From positions 744,001-808,000 of the forward strand of contig NZ_CP013074.1 of NCBI RefSeq assembly GCF_001889305.1: 64,000 nt of DNA, given 5' to 3'. Positions 1 through 7,082 of this stretch are shown one piece after another. The number at the start of each line of letters is the position of its first letter. The first letter of the stretch is position 1. The notes beneath the pieces are model-generated. The model was not told where the DNA came from and ran no database searches. It saw only the letters and a list, made by a program, of their open reading frames with translations. The position numbers and the translations under genes are program-made. Source of the stretch: Dehalococcoides mccartyi (lineage in GTDB: Bacteria > Chloroflexota > Dehalococcoidia > Dehalococcoidales > Dehalococcoidaceae).

Positions 1-498
1 CTGGAAGGGGCTGTACGTCCGGGGCATTTCCGCGGGGTGTGCACCGTAGTCGCCAAGCTGTTTACGATAATCCGCCCTGACAGAGCCTATTTCGGACAGA
101 AAGATTACCAGCAGTACCTAATAATAAAAAAAATGGCCTCAGACCTTAATCTGGACGTATCAGTGGAAATGCTTCCCATAGTGCGTGAGAATGATGGTCT
201 GGCACTAAGCAGCCGTAACACCTATCTTTCTGCTTCAGAACGGCAGGCGGCTTTGGTGCTTTACCGTTCCCTGCTGACGGCCAAGAGTTTGTTCGATGAA
301 AAAGAGTACAGTGCAGAGGTTATCCGCAGGAAAATGACTGATATAATCCGGCATGAATCTATGGCTGAAATAGATTATGTCAGTTTGTCAGACCGAGATA
401 CTCTTTGTGAGATGGATAAAGTATCTGACAATACTATCGCTCTGGTAGCTGCCAGATTTGGTAAAACCCGCCTGATAGACAATATGTTTTTGGCTTAA
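1..498 (+). CDS. panC: pantothenate synthetase, C-terminal part (5' end outside window)
   Basis: Open from the first base of the window, so the gene starts further left. PanC condenses pantoate and beta-alanine with ATP to make pantothenate, the coenzyme A precursor, in the cytoplasm. The visible start reads [20 protein letters not shown], the nucleotide/pantoate-binding segment of the family, followed by YFGQKDYQQ and the SSRNTYLS motif. About 165 residues are present, ending in TAA at 496-498. The neighbouring MFS gene converges on it and overlaps its last 4 bases. Identification is firm; only the N-terminal half is missing. Confidence 0.95.
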   Translation: MEGAVRPGHFRGVCTVVAKLFTIIRPDRAYFGQKDYQQYLIIKKMASDLNLDVSVEMLPIVRENDGLALSSRNTYLSASERQAALVLYRSLLTAKSLFDEKEYSAEVIRRKMTDIIRHESMAEIDYVSLSDRDTLCEMDKVSDNTIALVAARFGKTRLIDNMFLA

Positions 499-1757
499 CT
501 TAACACAGGTGTTTTCGTTGATGGTTCTTTGATAAATACCAGCAAACCAATCACCGCGAGTAAAGCCATTGCCGCCCCGAAGTAAAAGGGTGCTGCCGAA
601 CCTATAGTGTCCCATAGAATACCCGCAATAAGGCTGGCCGGCAGCAAAGTCAGCCCGACTACACCCTGATACAAGCCATAGGCGGTTCCCCTCTTATCAG
701 AGGGTATCATATCAGCCACAAAAGCCTTTGCAACTCCCTCCACAATTCCGTAGTATAACCCGTAACAGCCAAATAGTATCCAGATGCCAGTCTGGCTTTG
801 AGTAACAGCGAAACCCAAATACACCAGCGCGTAAAACAACCAACCCATGGCTATCACTTTCCTCCGCCCTATTTTGTCTGAAAGCATGCCGGCAGGCAGT
901 GAAACCAGACTGTAAGTTATGTTAAATACTACCAGCATCAGGCTTATTCCCAATACCGAAACACTCATATCCTGTGCGCGCAGAATTACGAAATAATCAC
1001 TGGAATTGCCCAGAGTAAATAAAAACATGACTAATAGAAATAACTTGAAGCGGCTGTCCATGTCTGAAAATAGATGGCGGAAATTGAAGCGAATCCTTTC
1101 ACCTACGGGCTTGGTGGTTTGAGTGCGGCGTTTTTCTTTAACAAATACAGCCAGTACCACCACTGCCAGAAAAGCCGGAATTATGCCCCACCATACCAGT
1201 GTCCTGTATGTTTCCGGTGCCAGTGTCAGGCTGCCGCTTTGGGTGAAATATATGACCGCCGCCGCAATACCCAAACCCAAAGTTGCTCCCAGGCTATCCA
1301 TAGCCTTGTGCAAACCAAAGCTGCGGCCTCGTTCATACACTTCAACCGAATTGGCAATCAAGGCGTCTCTGGGTGAAGATCTGACCCCTTTGCCCACTCT
1401 ATCTGCAAAACGGACACCGGTTACTACTCCCCAGCTGTTTGCCAGAAGCATAAACGGCTTTGAAAGTGCAGAAAATCCGTAACCGAATAGTGCCAGGCTT
1501 TTACAACGGTTAATCTTGTCGCTTAGATATCCGCTAAAAATTTTAAAAATTGCTTCCGTAGAGTCTGAAAGTCCTCCCACAAAACCGATTATGGTGGTAG
1601 TTGCTCCCAGTACGTTAGCCAGAAAAAGAGGTACAAGAGTAAAAATAATCTCACTGGAGATATCGGTAAGAAAACTTACCAGCCCCAGAAAAAATACGTT
1701 AGGTGCGAAACCCATGATTTTTCTTTCAGAAGCCGCAGGGTTTGTTTTTTGTATCAT
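495..1757 (-). CDS. MFS drug/solute exporter
   Basis: A 420-residue major facilitator with about twelve hydrophobic segments. The loop between TM2 and TM3 carries [11 protein letters not shown] and the second half repeats it as [11 protein letters not shown], the MFS motif [21 protein letters not shown] is typical of the subgroup of MFS permeases often found beside PadR regulators. Although the frame is open to 1802, I place the start at the ATG 1755-1757, which overlaps the stop of the padR gene (ATAATG arrangement), so the two are translationally coupled. Substrate unknown; efflux is inferred from the PadR partner. Confidence 0.85.
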   Translation of the reverse strand: MIQKTNPAASERKIMGFAPNVFFLGLVSFLTDISSEIIFTLVPLFLANVLGATTTIIGFVGGLSDSTEAIFKIFSGYLSDKINRCKSLALFGYGFSALSKPFMLLANSWGVVTGVRFADRVGKGVRSSPRDALIANSVEVYERGRSFGLHKAMDSLGATLGLGIAAAVIYFTQSGSLTLAPETYRTLVWWGIIPAFLAVVVLAVFVKEKRRTQTTKPVGERIRFNFRHLFSDMDSRFKLFLLVMFLFTLGNSSDYFVILRAQDMSVSVLGISLMLVVFNITYSLVSLPAGMLSDKIGRRKVIAMGWLFYALVYLGFAVTQSQTGIWILFGCYGLYYGIVEGVAKAFVADMIPSDKRGTAYGLYQGVVGLTLLPASLIAGILWDTIGSAAPFYFGAAMALLAVIGLLVFIKEPSTKTPVLS

Positions 1758-2056
1758 TATGCCAGTACCTCGTCTACCAGTTCTCTTATCTGTTTGCGGC
1801 ACTCATTAAGCATTTCAGAGCCTTTGGGGGTGGTTCGGTAATACCGCCGCTGTTTGCCCTGTTCTACTTTTGGGAAACTTTCCAGATAGCCTTCTTCCTG
1901 CAGTCTATGCAGCAGCGGATAGAGGGTGCCGGCAGTAATTGTATAACCATGCCGGCCTAGTTCGCGGGCTATTTCTGCCCCGAATATTGGCTCAGTTTGG
2001 GCGTGATATAATACGTGTATGCGTATAAATCCCAGGAAAAATTCGCGGTCAACCAT
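1757..2056 (-). CDS. PadR-family transcriptional regulator
   Basis: A 99-residue winged-helix protein: the core EIARELGRHGYTITAGTLYP and the wing RRYYRTTPKG are PadR signatures. It should repress its own operon and the downstream MFS exporter, with which it overlaps by a few bases. The start used is the ATG at 2054-2056; a TTG at 2069-2071 is an alternative that would add five residues. The inverted repeat lying just upstream (2058-2087) is a plausible operator. The effector is not predictable from sequence. Confidence 0.85.
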   Translation of the reverse strand: MVDREFFLGFIRIHVLYHAQTEPIFGAEIARELGRHGYTITAGTLYPLLHRLQEEGYLESFPKVEQGKQRRYYRTTPKGSEMLNECRKQIRELVDEVLA

Positions 2057-2057
2057 T

Positions 2058-2087
2058 ATATCGCCTTGCAATATCAGTATGCGATAT
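2058..2087. promoter_or_regulatory. inverted repeat, probable PadR operator
   Basis: ATATCGC (2058-2064) and its complement GCGATAT (2081-2087) are separated by 16 bases directly upstream of the padR start codon. An AT-rich block (2085-2092) sits beside it, as a promoter -10 might. Autoregulation of this kind is usual for PadR genes; the assignment to this protein is inference. Confidence 0.5.
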
Positions 2088-2146
2088 AATATGCGTATTA
2101 TTCTAATCTTGCAAGATAAAGAGAGCCTTAGAACCGGCTAAAATTC

Positions 2147-2175
2147 TTGACACCTTTAACGCTTAAGGCTACAAT
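2147..2175 (+). promoter_or_regulatory. promoter of the tRNA-Phe-Leu-Gln-Asn operon
   Basis: TTGACA at 2147-2152 and TACAAT at 2170-2175 are separated by exactly 17 bases, ending 13 bases before the first base of tRNA-Phe. This is a near-consensus housekeeping sigma promoter and fits a strongly expressed tRNA operon. Confidence 0.75.
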
Positions 2176-2188
2176 ACTACATGTTTTT

Positions 2189-2264
<76 letters not shown>

Positions 2265-2338
2265 TTTGATGTCGGTATTATAGTTGCTTAAAATAGCTTT
2301 AATCAGCGAACGTAGCCAGCAAAAGTAATCTTAAACCG

Positions 2339-2425
2339 GCCGAAGTGGCGGAATGGCAGACGCGGCAGTCTCAAACACTGCTGGGGGTAAACCTCGTGTC
2401 GGTTCGAGTCCGACCTTCGGCACCA
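2339..2425 (+). tRNA. tRNA-Leu (CAA)
   Basis: Class II tRNA with a long variable arm (ctgggggtaaacctcgtgt region). Anticodon stem gcagt/actgc, loop ctcaaac, anticodon CAA. Acceptor gccgaag/cttcggc and encoded CCA at 2423-2425. Confidence 0.96.
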
Positions 2426-2455
2426 TGAGGACTTGAAAGATTTACTTTTAGGCTA

Positions 2456-2529
2456 TGGCGAGTTGTGTAGTGGTAGCACAGAGGACTTTGAATCCTTATG
2501 CCCAGGTTCGAATCCTGGCTCGCCAGCCA
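2456..2529 (+). tRNA. tRNA-Gln (TTG)
   Basis: Cloverleaf with acceptor tggcgag/ctcgcca, anticodon stem aggac/atcct region, loop ctttgaa, anticodon TTG, T-arm ccaggttcgaatcctgg, encoded CCA at the end. Confidence 0.95.
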
Positions 2530-2539
2530 AATAAAACGT

Positions 2540-2614
2540 TCCCGAGTAGCTCAGTGGTAGAGCGGGCGGCTGTTAACCGCTTGGTCGTAGGTTCGAGTCC
2601 TACCTCGGGAGCCA
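2540..2614 (+). tRNA. tRNA-Asn (GTT), integration target
   Basis: Acceptor tcccgag/ctcggga, anticodon loop ctgttaa with GTT, T-arm taggttcgagtccta, encoded CCA at 2612-2614. The last eight bases fall in the 9-bp repeat (2607-2615) that recurs at 47249-47257, so the tRNA is kept intact by the insertion. The sequence following it is now the mobile element rather than a terminator: the terminator that would naturally follow is found beyond the right end of the element (47265-47292). Confidence 0.97.
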
Positions 2615-4185
2615 AGTTTATCAATACACAGAACTTCCTCTGTAGTGGTTAACCCATTTATCGGTAATGGCATGGTATAGTCAATTACTACATGGGGTTC
2701 ATTCAATTCAATCCTCTTAACGAAAGATCTCAAGAAAGATTTCTGCTCGATAAAAGAACTGCTAGCAAGAAGTGCTTTCATACTTGATACGTATTCTTGT
2801 ATCGTTTTTATATTCAGTGATTGAGGAGACTCCTCATTCATCTCATCTAAAAGACCGTTTCGTTTCTCTTCAAGTTCTATTTGTTGAGACCTGAGTTCTT
2901 TTATGCGAGGTGCCAAATCTTCAAGGTCAATTTTTCCTGTTTCAAGAGCTGCATAGAGTTTGCTCAATTTACTTTTAACCTGCCCTAACTGTTGTCCGAC
3001 CTCGCTAAGCTGTTCCTCAAAGTATCCACTATTCTTTACTAGCTCTTCGTTAACAAGCTGAACTAGTTGTTTGATATTCTCATCGGTGAGGATATTCTCT
3101 CTGATTCGTTCTAGAACAAAGCTTTCGAGTTTGTCTTTACTCATCAATCGACAATTACAGACTTCCTTTCCTTTTTTCTGGTGCTGGACGCAATCGTAGT
3201 AGAAATATTTCCCTGATTTAGCCCAGCATCCGCTCATGGCAGCCCCACACTTTCCGCAATGCAATAAGCCGCTTAAAAGATATTGACTGGAGATAGTTCG
3301 AGGATGTTGAGAGACCGGGCGTCTCCTCGTGAGAAGCTGCTGAACTCGTCCAAAATCTTCAGTTGAAACGACAGCCTCATGACAATTTGGAACTCGGATG
3401 ATATCATTAGATGCTGCCTTACGTGAATTTCCATAACCATTATTCCTAAATCTCCAGACAAGTGCACCGGTATAGACTTCGTTCCTCAAGATGTGGTTGA
3501 TAGCTGTCGTACTGAATTGCTTGCCTGACTTTGTTCTAGTACCCGCAGCATTTAAGGATTTAGTTATTTCTTTTCCACCTAGACCGCCCACTGCCATTTC
3601 AAAAATCTTCTTAACAACGTTAGCTTCATTTTCATCGGGTATCAGTTTTGTCTTATCGGCCATTCCTATCTTTACTTTTGTTCTCTTGTAACCGAAGGGA
3701 GTAAATCCACCATTATAGAACCCCCTGCTAGCATTTTCTTTCATTCCCCTTACAGTATCCTGAGAAAGGTTTATCGAATAAAATTCATCTATGACTTCTA
3801 TAATGCCTTCAAGTAGATGCCCTGCCGGGCTTTCATCTACCTGTTCATTTATAGAAATTACCGAGATACCTCGTTTTCTAAGCAACGACTTATAGAGGAT
3901 AGAGTCTTCGCGATTCCTGGCAAACCTAGAAAGTTTCCATACCAGAATGGTATCAAAAGGCTTTTCCTTTTTCTTTGCCATAGCTATCATTTCTTTGAAG
4001 GCAGGACGGTTTGCAGTGCGAGCACTTTCGGCTTCATCTACATACTCAACTACTACGTCCCATCCACGTTCTAATGCATATTTTCTTAAAGCTTTTATCT
4101 GGGCAGGTATCGATAGGTCTTTTTCAGCTTGCCTTTCGGAAGATACCCTAGCATAAATAGCAGCCTTTCCAAGATTATTAACCAT
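2551..4185 (-). CDS. large serine recombinase (integrase), integrated-form ORF
   Basis: 544 residues. The N-terminal catalytic domain begins AAIYARVSSERQ with the nucleophile serine, and continues with LVWKLSRFAR. A recombinase domain follows (GFYNGGFTPFGYKRTK), then a zinc-ribbon (HCGKCGAAMSGCW, with further Cys in DCVQHQ and CNC) and a coiled coil. It should catalyse integration at tRNA-Asn. Start at 4183-4185 is preferred because GGAGG lies five bases upstream; an ATG at 4209 overlapping the previous stop is possible. The last 18 residues are read antisense through tRNA-Asn and are not native. In the excised circle the frame runs on into the HTH ORF at 46866-47207, giving 653 residues. Confidence 0.92.
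   Translation of the reverse strand: MVNNLGKAAIYARVSSERQAEKDLSIPAQIKALRKYALERGWDVVVEYVDEAESARTANRPAFKEMIAMAKKKEKPFDTILVWKLSRFARNREDSILYKSLLRKRGISVISINEQVDESPAGHLLEGIIEVIDEFYSINLSQDTVRGMKENASRGFYNGGFTPFGYKRTKVKIGMADKTKLIPDENEANVVKKIFEMAVGGLGGKEITKSLNAAGTRTKSGKQFSTTAINHILRNEVYTGALVWRFRNNGYGNSRKAASNDIIRVPNCHEAVVSTEDFGRVQQLLTRRRPVSQHPRTISSQYLLSGLLHCGKCGAAMSGCWAKSGKYFYYDCVQHQKKGKEVCNCRLMSKDKLESFVLERIRENILTDENIKQLVQLVNEELVKNSGYFEEQLSEVGQQLGQVKSKLSKLYAALETGKIDLEDLAPRIKELRSQQIELEEKRNGLLDEMNEESPQSLNIKTIQEYVSSMKALLASSSFIEQKSFLRSFVKRIELNEPHVVIDYTMPLPINGLTTTEEVLCIDKLGSRGRTRTYDQAVNSRPLYH
2607..2636. other. attL: core repeat plus left attP arm
   Basis: Core GGGAGCCAA at 2607-2615 (3' end of tRNA-Asn plus one base), five bases, then the arm TCAATACACAGAACTT at 2621-2636. 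In the reconstructed attP, 22 bases separate the two arms, and the centre falls on the GA at core positions 3-4 (2609-2610), the expected crossover dinucleotide. Inference from symmetry, not measured. Confidence 0.8.
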
Positions 4186-4205
4186 ATCTGCCTCCAATTT
4201 AACTG

Positions 4206-5135
4206 TCATAAGTGTCGATGGAATTCTTCTATTATGGTCGGACTTATCCGCTCGATTTGCGGAACGAGTAAGTTCCTATTATTTCCAAGCAAAACCACCA
4301 ATGCTACTTTGGATAGAGATCCTCGAATAACTAAAGGTGCAGCGATAGCTGTAAGTCCATCATCGTCTCTGCTATCGAAGATGGTGATTCGGCTGACCAG
4401 GTATGGTTTTTTCGTTTTAAGTACCATATCAACGATAGAGCCAGGAAGAACTGCCCTCCCTTTCCTTGGGAATAATCCATCCGCTCCACAAATATTAGCT
4501 TCAGGATCATTGTTATTGGCACTCCCAGTCCAATAGCTTAACGTCCAATTATCCACCTCGGGACCCTGCTCATAAAGGGCGCTATATAGAAAAACACTTC
4601 CTTGAAGCACCTCTCCCATTCGGAGAAGCACCTGGGAGCAGCTCTTTGAATATAGCTTTGAAAGAGCGATAACGTCAAACCCGGTCTCGTAGACTTTATT
4701 CCGGAATTCATCAGTTGGCAACAAGACAGCCGTAGCAAACTTGTTAGCAGCTAAGTGTACTGCGTTCGTCCTCAAGGGACTGTAGTCAGTGCACAACTCG
4801 GCAAAAACCGGCTCTATCATCTCTCTGAACTCATGAAGAACCGTGTTTTCGATGCCACTTTTTGTGTCGCCCTTTTTGTAGTAGATGTTTCTCTTATCTT
4901 CAAAGACATCATGGTAGCCTCTAATATTTTGCGGCAGCTTCTTGCTATCGACTCCATTTACATAGATGCCGCAAGCTGAGGCAATGGCTCTAAGTGTTCT
5001 GATATCTAAAGGTAAATCCCGCAAGTATATCTTACGGAACTCCTGGGCCTTTTCTTCCTCTGAAGCATTCGAGGGCGAGCCGTATTTATTTACAATGTAC
5101 TCACAAAAATAGCGCAGGTCGCTGAAACTTTTCAA
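4206..5135 (-). CDS. IrrE/ImmA-like protein with altered metal site
   Basis: 309 residues in the order repressor, this gene, integrase, as ImmR-ImmA-Int in ICEBs1-type elements, where ImmA is a metalloprotease that destroys the repressor after DNA damage. The DUF955-like core includes VLHEFREMIEP followed by HLAANKFATAVLLP. The usual HExxH reads HEFRE here, so the second zinc-ligand histidine is replaced by glutamate and catalysis is doubtful. A C-terminal extension of over 100 residues is unassigned and may be a sensor domain. I choose the TTG at 5133-5135 because GGAGG is seven bases upstream, inside the end of the repressor gene; the frame is open to 5258 but that part overlaps the repressor. 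Confidence 0.7.
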   Translation of the reverse strand: MKSFSDLRYFCEYIVNKYGSPSNASEEEKAQEFRKIYLRDLPLDIRTLRAIASACGIYVNGVDSKKLPQNIRGYHDVFEDKRNIYYKKGDTKSGIENTVLHEFREMIEPVFAELCTDYSPLRTNAVHLAANKFATAVLLPTDEFRNKVYETGFDVIALSKLYSKSCSQVLLRMGEVLQGSVFLYSALYEQGPEVDNWTLSYWTGSANNNDPEANICGADGLFPRKGRAVLPGSIVDMVLKTKKPYLVSRITIFDSRDDDGLTAIAAPLVIRGSLSKVALVVLLGNNRNLLVPQIERISPTIIEEFHRHL

Positions 5136-5139
5136 AAAG

Positions 5140-5535
5140 TTATCCTCCAGGCAAAAGCTTCTTACCGGTTGCCTTCTCGTACATCTCCACGATAAAACGC
5201 TTGACATCGGTAGTAAGCCCACCCTTGATGCGGGTACCGGATTTATACCTGGGATCATTCATTACGTAGTTGAAAGCCATCTCAATTTCATCATTCTCGC
5301 TTATAGAGACGTCTTCATCTTTCAGGTACCCGGCAGCCTTGAGTAGATCCCTCACCGGTACGTCATAGACGGGAGCGAGCTTCTTCAGGATATCTGCGCC
5401 CGGTATAGGTCGTTGGCCACGCTCGATGAGTCCTAAGTATGAGTTCGAGACGCCGGACTGCTGCTCAACTTCCCGCAGTGATAGCCTCTTCTCAACCCTC
5501 AGGGTACGGAGATATTCACCGAAGTTCTCCACCAT
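5140..5535 (-). CDS. Xre-family repressor (immunity repressor)
   Basis: 131 residues. Helix-turn-helix at the N terminus: LSLREVEQQSGVSNSYLGLI followed by ERGQRPIP, the classic Cro/CI fold; the C-terminal half is unassigned. A strong ribosome site (AAGGAGG) precedes the ATG, and a promoter (5559-5587) lies directly upstream. It is probably the lysogenic repressor controlling both its own promoter and the divergent rightward promoter (5631-5661), each of which contains a copy of TTGGTATAC. Translationally linked to the IrrE-like gene downstream. Confidence 0.85.
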   Translation of the reverse strand: MVENFGEYLRTLRVEKRLSLREVEQQSGVSNSYLGLIERGQRPIPGADILKKLAPVYDVPVRDLLKAAGYLKDEDVSISENDEIEMAFNYVMNDPRYKSGTRIKGGLTTDVKRFIVEMYEKATGKKLLPGG

Positions 5536-5558
5536 AGCTCCTCACCTCCTTTTAAAAG

Positions 5559-5587
5559 ATAATAGCACTTTTTGTATACCAAGTCAA
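5559..5587 (-). promoter_or_regulatory. promoter of the repressor-IrrE-integrase operon
   Basis: On the minus strand TTGACT (5587-5582), a 17-base spacer and TATTAT (5564-5559), about 24 bases before the repressor start codon. The spacer contains GTATACC (5574-5580), half of the repeated operator-like motif. Confidence 0.7.
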
Positions 5588-5660
5588 ACACTAATGACAC
5601 CATTATGCTATCTACAGTGACAAAATTCTATTGACAGACTATGGATAGCCTTTGGTATAC
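5574..5660. promoter_or_regulatory. paired TTGGTATAC operator-like motifs
   Basis: GTATACCAA at 5574-5582 and TTGGTATAC at 5652-5660 are perfect 9-base inverted copies, one inside each divergent promoter. A second inverted pair, GCTATC (5607-5612) and GATAGC (5644-5649), lies between them. The layout fits repressor binding to both promoters of an immunity switch. Confidence 0.5.
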
Positions 5661-5661
5661 T
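5631..5661 (+). promoter_or_regulatory. rightward early promoter
   Basis: TTGACA (5631-5636) and TATACT (5656-5661), spacing 19 bases, 32 bases before the ATG of the 80-residue Xre-like gene. The -10 overlaps an operator-like TTGGTATAC, so it is likely repressed in the integrated state. Confidence 0.55.
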
Positions 5662-5693
5662 ACAGAAAGCGTAATGAGTTCTGAGGTATCTCA

Positions 5694-5936
5694 ATGGTTA
5701 AGGTAAAGTTGAACCGAATTGCTTTTGAGGTTGCCATGTCGAGGAAAAACCTCTCCCAGCGTGATCTCGCAGAGAAGATAGGATTTTCCCGCAGTCACTT
5801 GTCTCACATAATCAACGGGAGACGAGAGCCCTCGCCGGTTTTAAGACGCCTTATCCTGGAGCATTTACCCGAATACACGTTCGATGATCTTTTCAGCATC
5901 GAGGAGAACGGTAGTAATGCCCGAACCGAAGATTAA
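5694..5936 (+). CDS. small Xre-family DNA-binding protein (Cro-like)
   Basis: 80 residues with one helix-turn-helix, LSQRDLAEKIGFSRSHLSHI followed by INGRREPSP. Divergent from the repressor operon and first gene of the rightward transcript, so by position a Cro-like or activator protein that starts the replication and structural programme. Its 3' end overlaps the next small gene by 20 bases. Confidence 0.8.
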   Translation: MVKVKLNRIAFEVAMSRKNLSQRDLAEKIGFSRSHLSHIINGRREPSPVLRRLILEHLPEYTFDDLFSIEENGSNARTED

Positions 5937-6135
5937 CGATTTCGAAAGCGGGCTAAGGATACTAGCGCGGATGATTGCGCGAGCCTATCTAAAGGATCTG
6001 GCACAAAAATCAAATCAGCATAATGCGTCAGAGGAAAAGAAGGAGGAAAACGATGCCAATCAAAGGTGTGACCGGAGTGGTGAGGCTTCCCCGCCTGGGA
6101 AAAGTAAGGCTGGGAGTAAAGAAGGAAAATGCTAG
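5917..6135 (+). CDS. hypothetical protein, 72 residues
   Basis: ATG at 5917, overlapping the preceding gene. The first 45 residues look like a real small helical protein (FESGLRILARMIARAYLKDL); the rest is charged and low-complexity (SEEKKEENDANQ) and overlaps the start of the next gene by 83 bases. No family recognised. Either a true overlapping gene or one ending in disordered sequence. Confidence 0.5.
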   Translation: MPEPKINDFESGLRILARMIARAYLKDLAQKSNQHNASEEKKEENDANQRCDRSGEASPPGKSKAGSKEGKC

Positions 6136-7033
6136 CGGAATATCTTACCCCTGCCCGACTGATCATTTTGTCTGCCCGGAAGAGGTCAAGAAGGTCTTTG
6201 GGGAAAAGCCTAAGGAACTGCGAATCATGTTTCCAACCGATGACCAGACCCAGTGGGCTAGCCAGTATTTAAGATGTTACTCGGCATCGAGAGGGCTTGT
6301 TTGCCGCGGTGACGGTGAAACGGCAGTAGCCAAGATTGACACACGCACCGGTGAGATTGCTAATAGGGAATCTGTTGAGACGGAAATGAAGGAAATCACC
6401 TGTAATCCGGCCAAGTGTACCTTCTATCAAGTAGCACGGTGCCGCCGAGTGATGAACCTACAATTCCTTTTGCCTGACTGTCCCGGCTTCGGCGTTTACC
6501 AGCTCGATACGAGCTCTTTTTATTCTATTGTAAATGTTAATTCCAGCCTTGAACTGATTCGCGGTACCTGCGGCCGACTGTCTATGATTCCGCTATCACT
6601 GAAGCTTGTGGAACAGGAAGTACAGCCTGAAGGAAAGAAAAAGACTGTCCGGGTGCTCAGTATGACAGCGCCGTTTTCACTGGTTGAAATCCAGAGATAT
6701 GCCCAGATACCTCCCGGACAGGTACTTCTTTTACCTCCGCCCGACAATGAAGCACCTGATGATCTTTTTCCGGACGAAATCCTGGGTAAAGAAGAACCTG
6801 CGAAGACAATTTTGGGTTCGGACAAAGATTTAATGCTGCTCTGGGACCGTGTCAAGAGTAAGGTCTGGCAAATGAACATGCAGGATTACCAGGTATCAAA
6901 TTGGTTTCAAAAGAACTGTAACCTTGATGTCCATATAACCGACTTTGATCTTTTGACACCTCCGAACAGGATTAAGGCCGAATACCTGGAAAACTTCTTG
7001 AAGACCCTGGAACGATATACAGATCGCAGCTAG
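6053..7033 (+). CDS. Gp3-like protein, candidate recombination directionality factor
   Basis: 326 residues; start at ATG 6053 preceded by AGGAGG. Features that recall the phiC31 Gp3-like group: an opening IKGVTGVVRLPRLGKVRLGV, a central CRGDGETA, a cysteine cluster (CNPAKCTFYQVARCRR) and the LLPDCPGFGVYQLDTSSFYS segment. In serine-integrase phages such proteins bind the integrase and switch it to excision. The element carries a serine integrase and needs one, and this gene is early in the rightward operon. Family assignment is from memory of the motif pattern and is not certain; alternatively a zinc-binding single-strand DNA protein. Confidence 0.55.
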   Translation: MPIKGVTGVVRLPRLGKVRLGVKKENASGISYPCPTDHFVCPEEVKKVFGEKPKELRIMFPTDDQTQWASQYLRCYSASRGLVCRGDGETAVAKIDTRTGEIANRESVETEMKEITCNPAKCTFYQVARCRRVMNLQFLLPDCPGFGVYQLDTSSFYSIVNVNSSLELIRGTCGRLSMIPLSLKLVEQEVQPEGKKKTVRVLSMTAPFSLVEIQRYAQIPPGQVLLLPPPDNEAPDDLFPDEILGKEEPAKTILGSDKDLMLLWDRVKSKVWQMNMQDYQVSNWFQKNCNLDVHITDFDLLTPPNRIKAEYLENFLKTLERYTDRS

Positions 7034-7082
7034 AACACAGGACTCTAATCACCTCGTAGATAAGTGTTCCTGAAGGATTGCC

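Noticed and set aside
1074-1482. ORFs antisense to the MFS gene
   Set aside because: Opposite-strand shadows with no ribosome site and no family pattern; the MFS frame explains the sequence.
2455-2652. ORF through tRNA-Gln and tRNA-Asn
   Set aside because: It is entirely a reading of tRNA sequence; the tRNAs explain the region.
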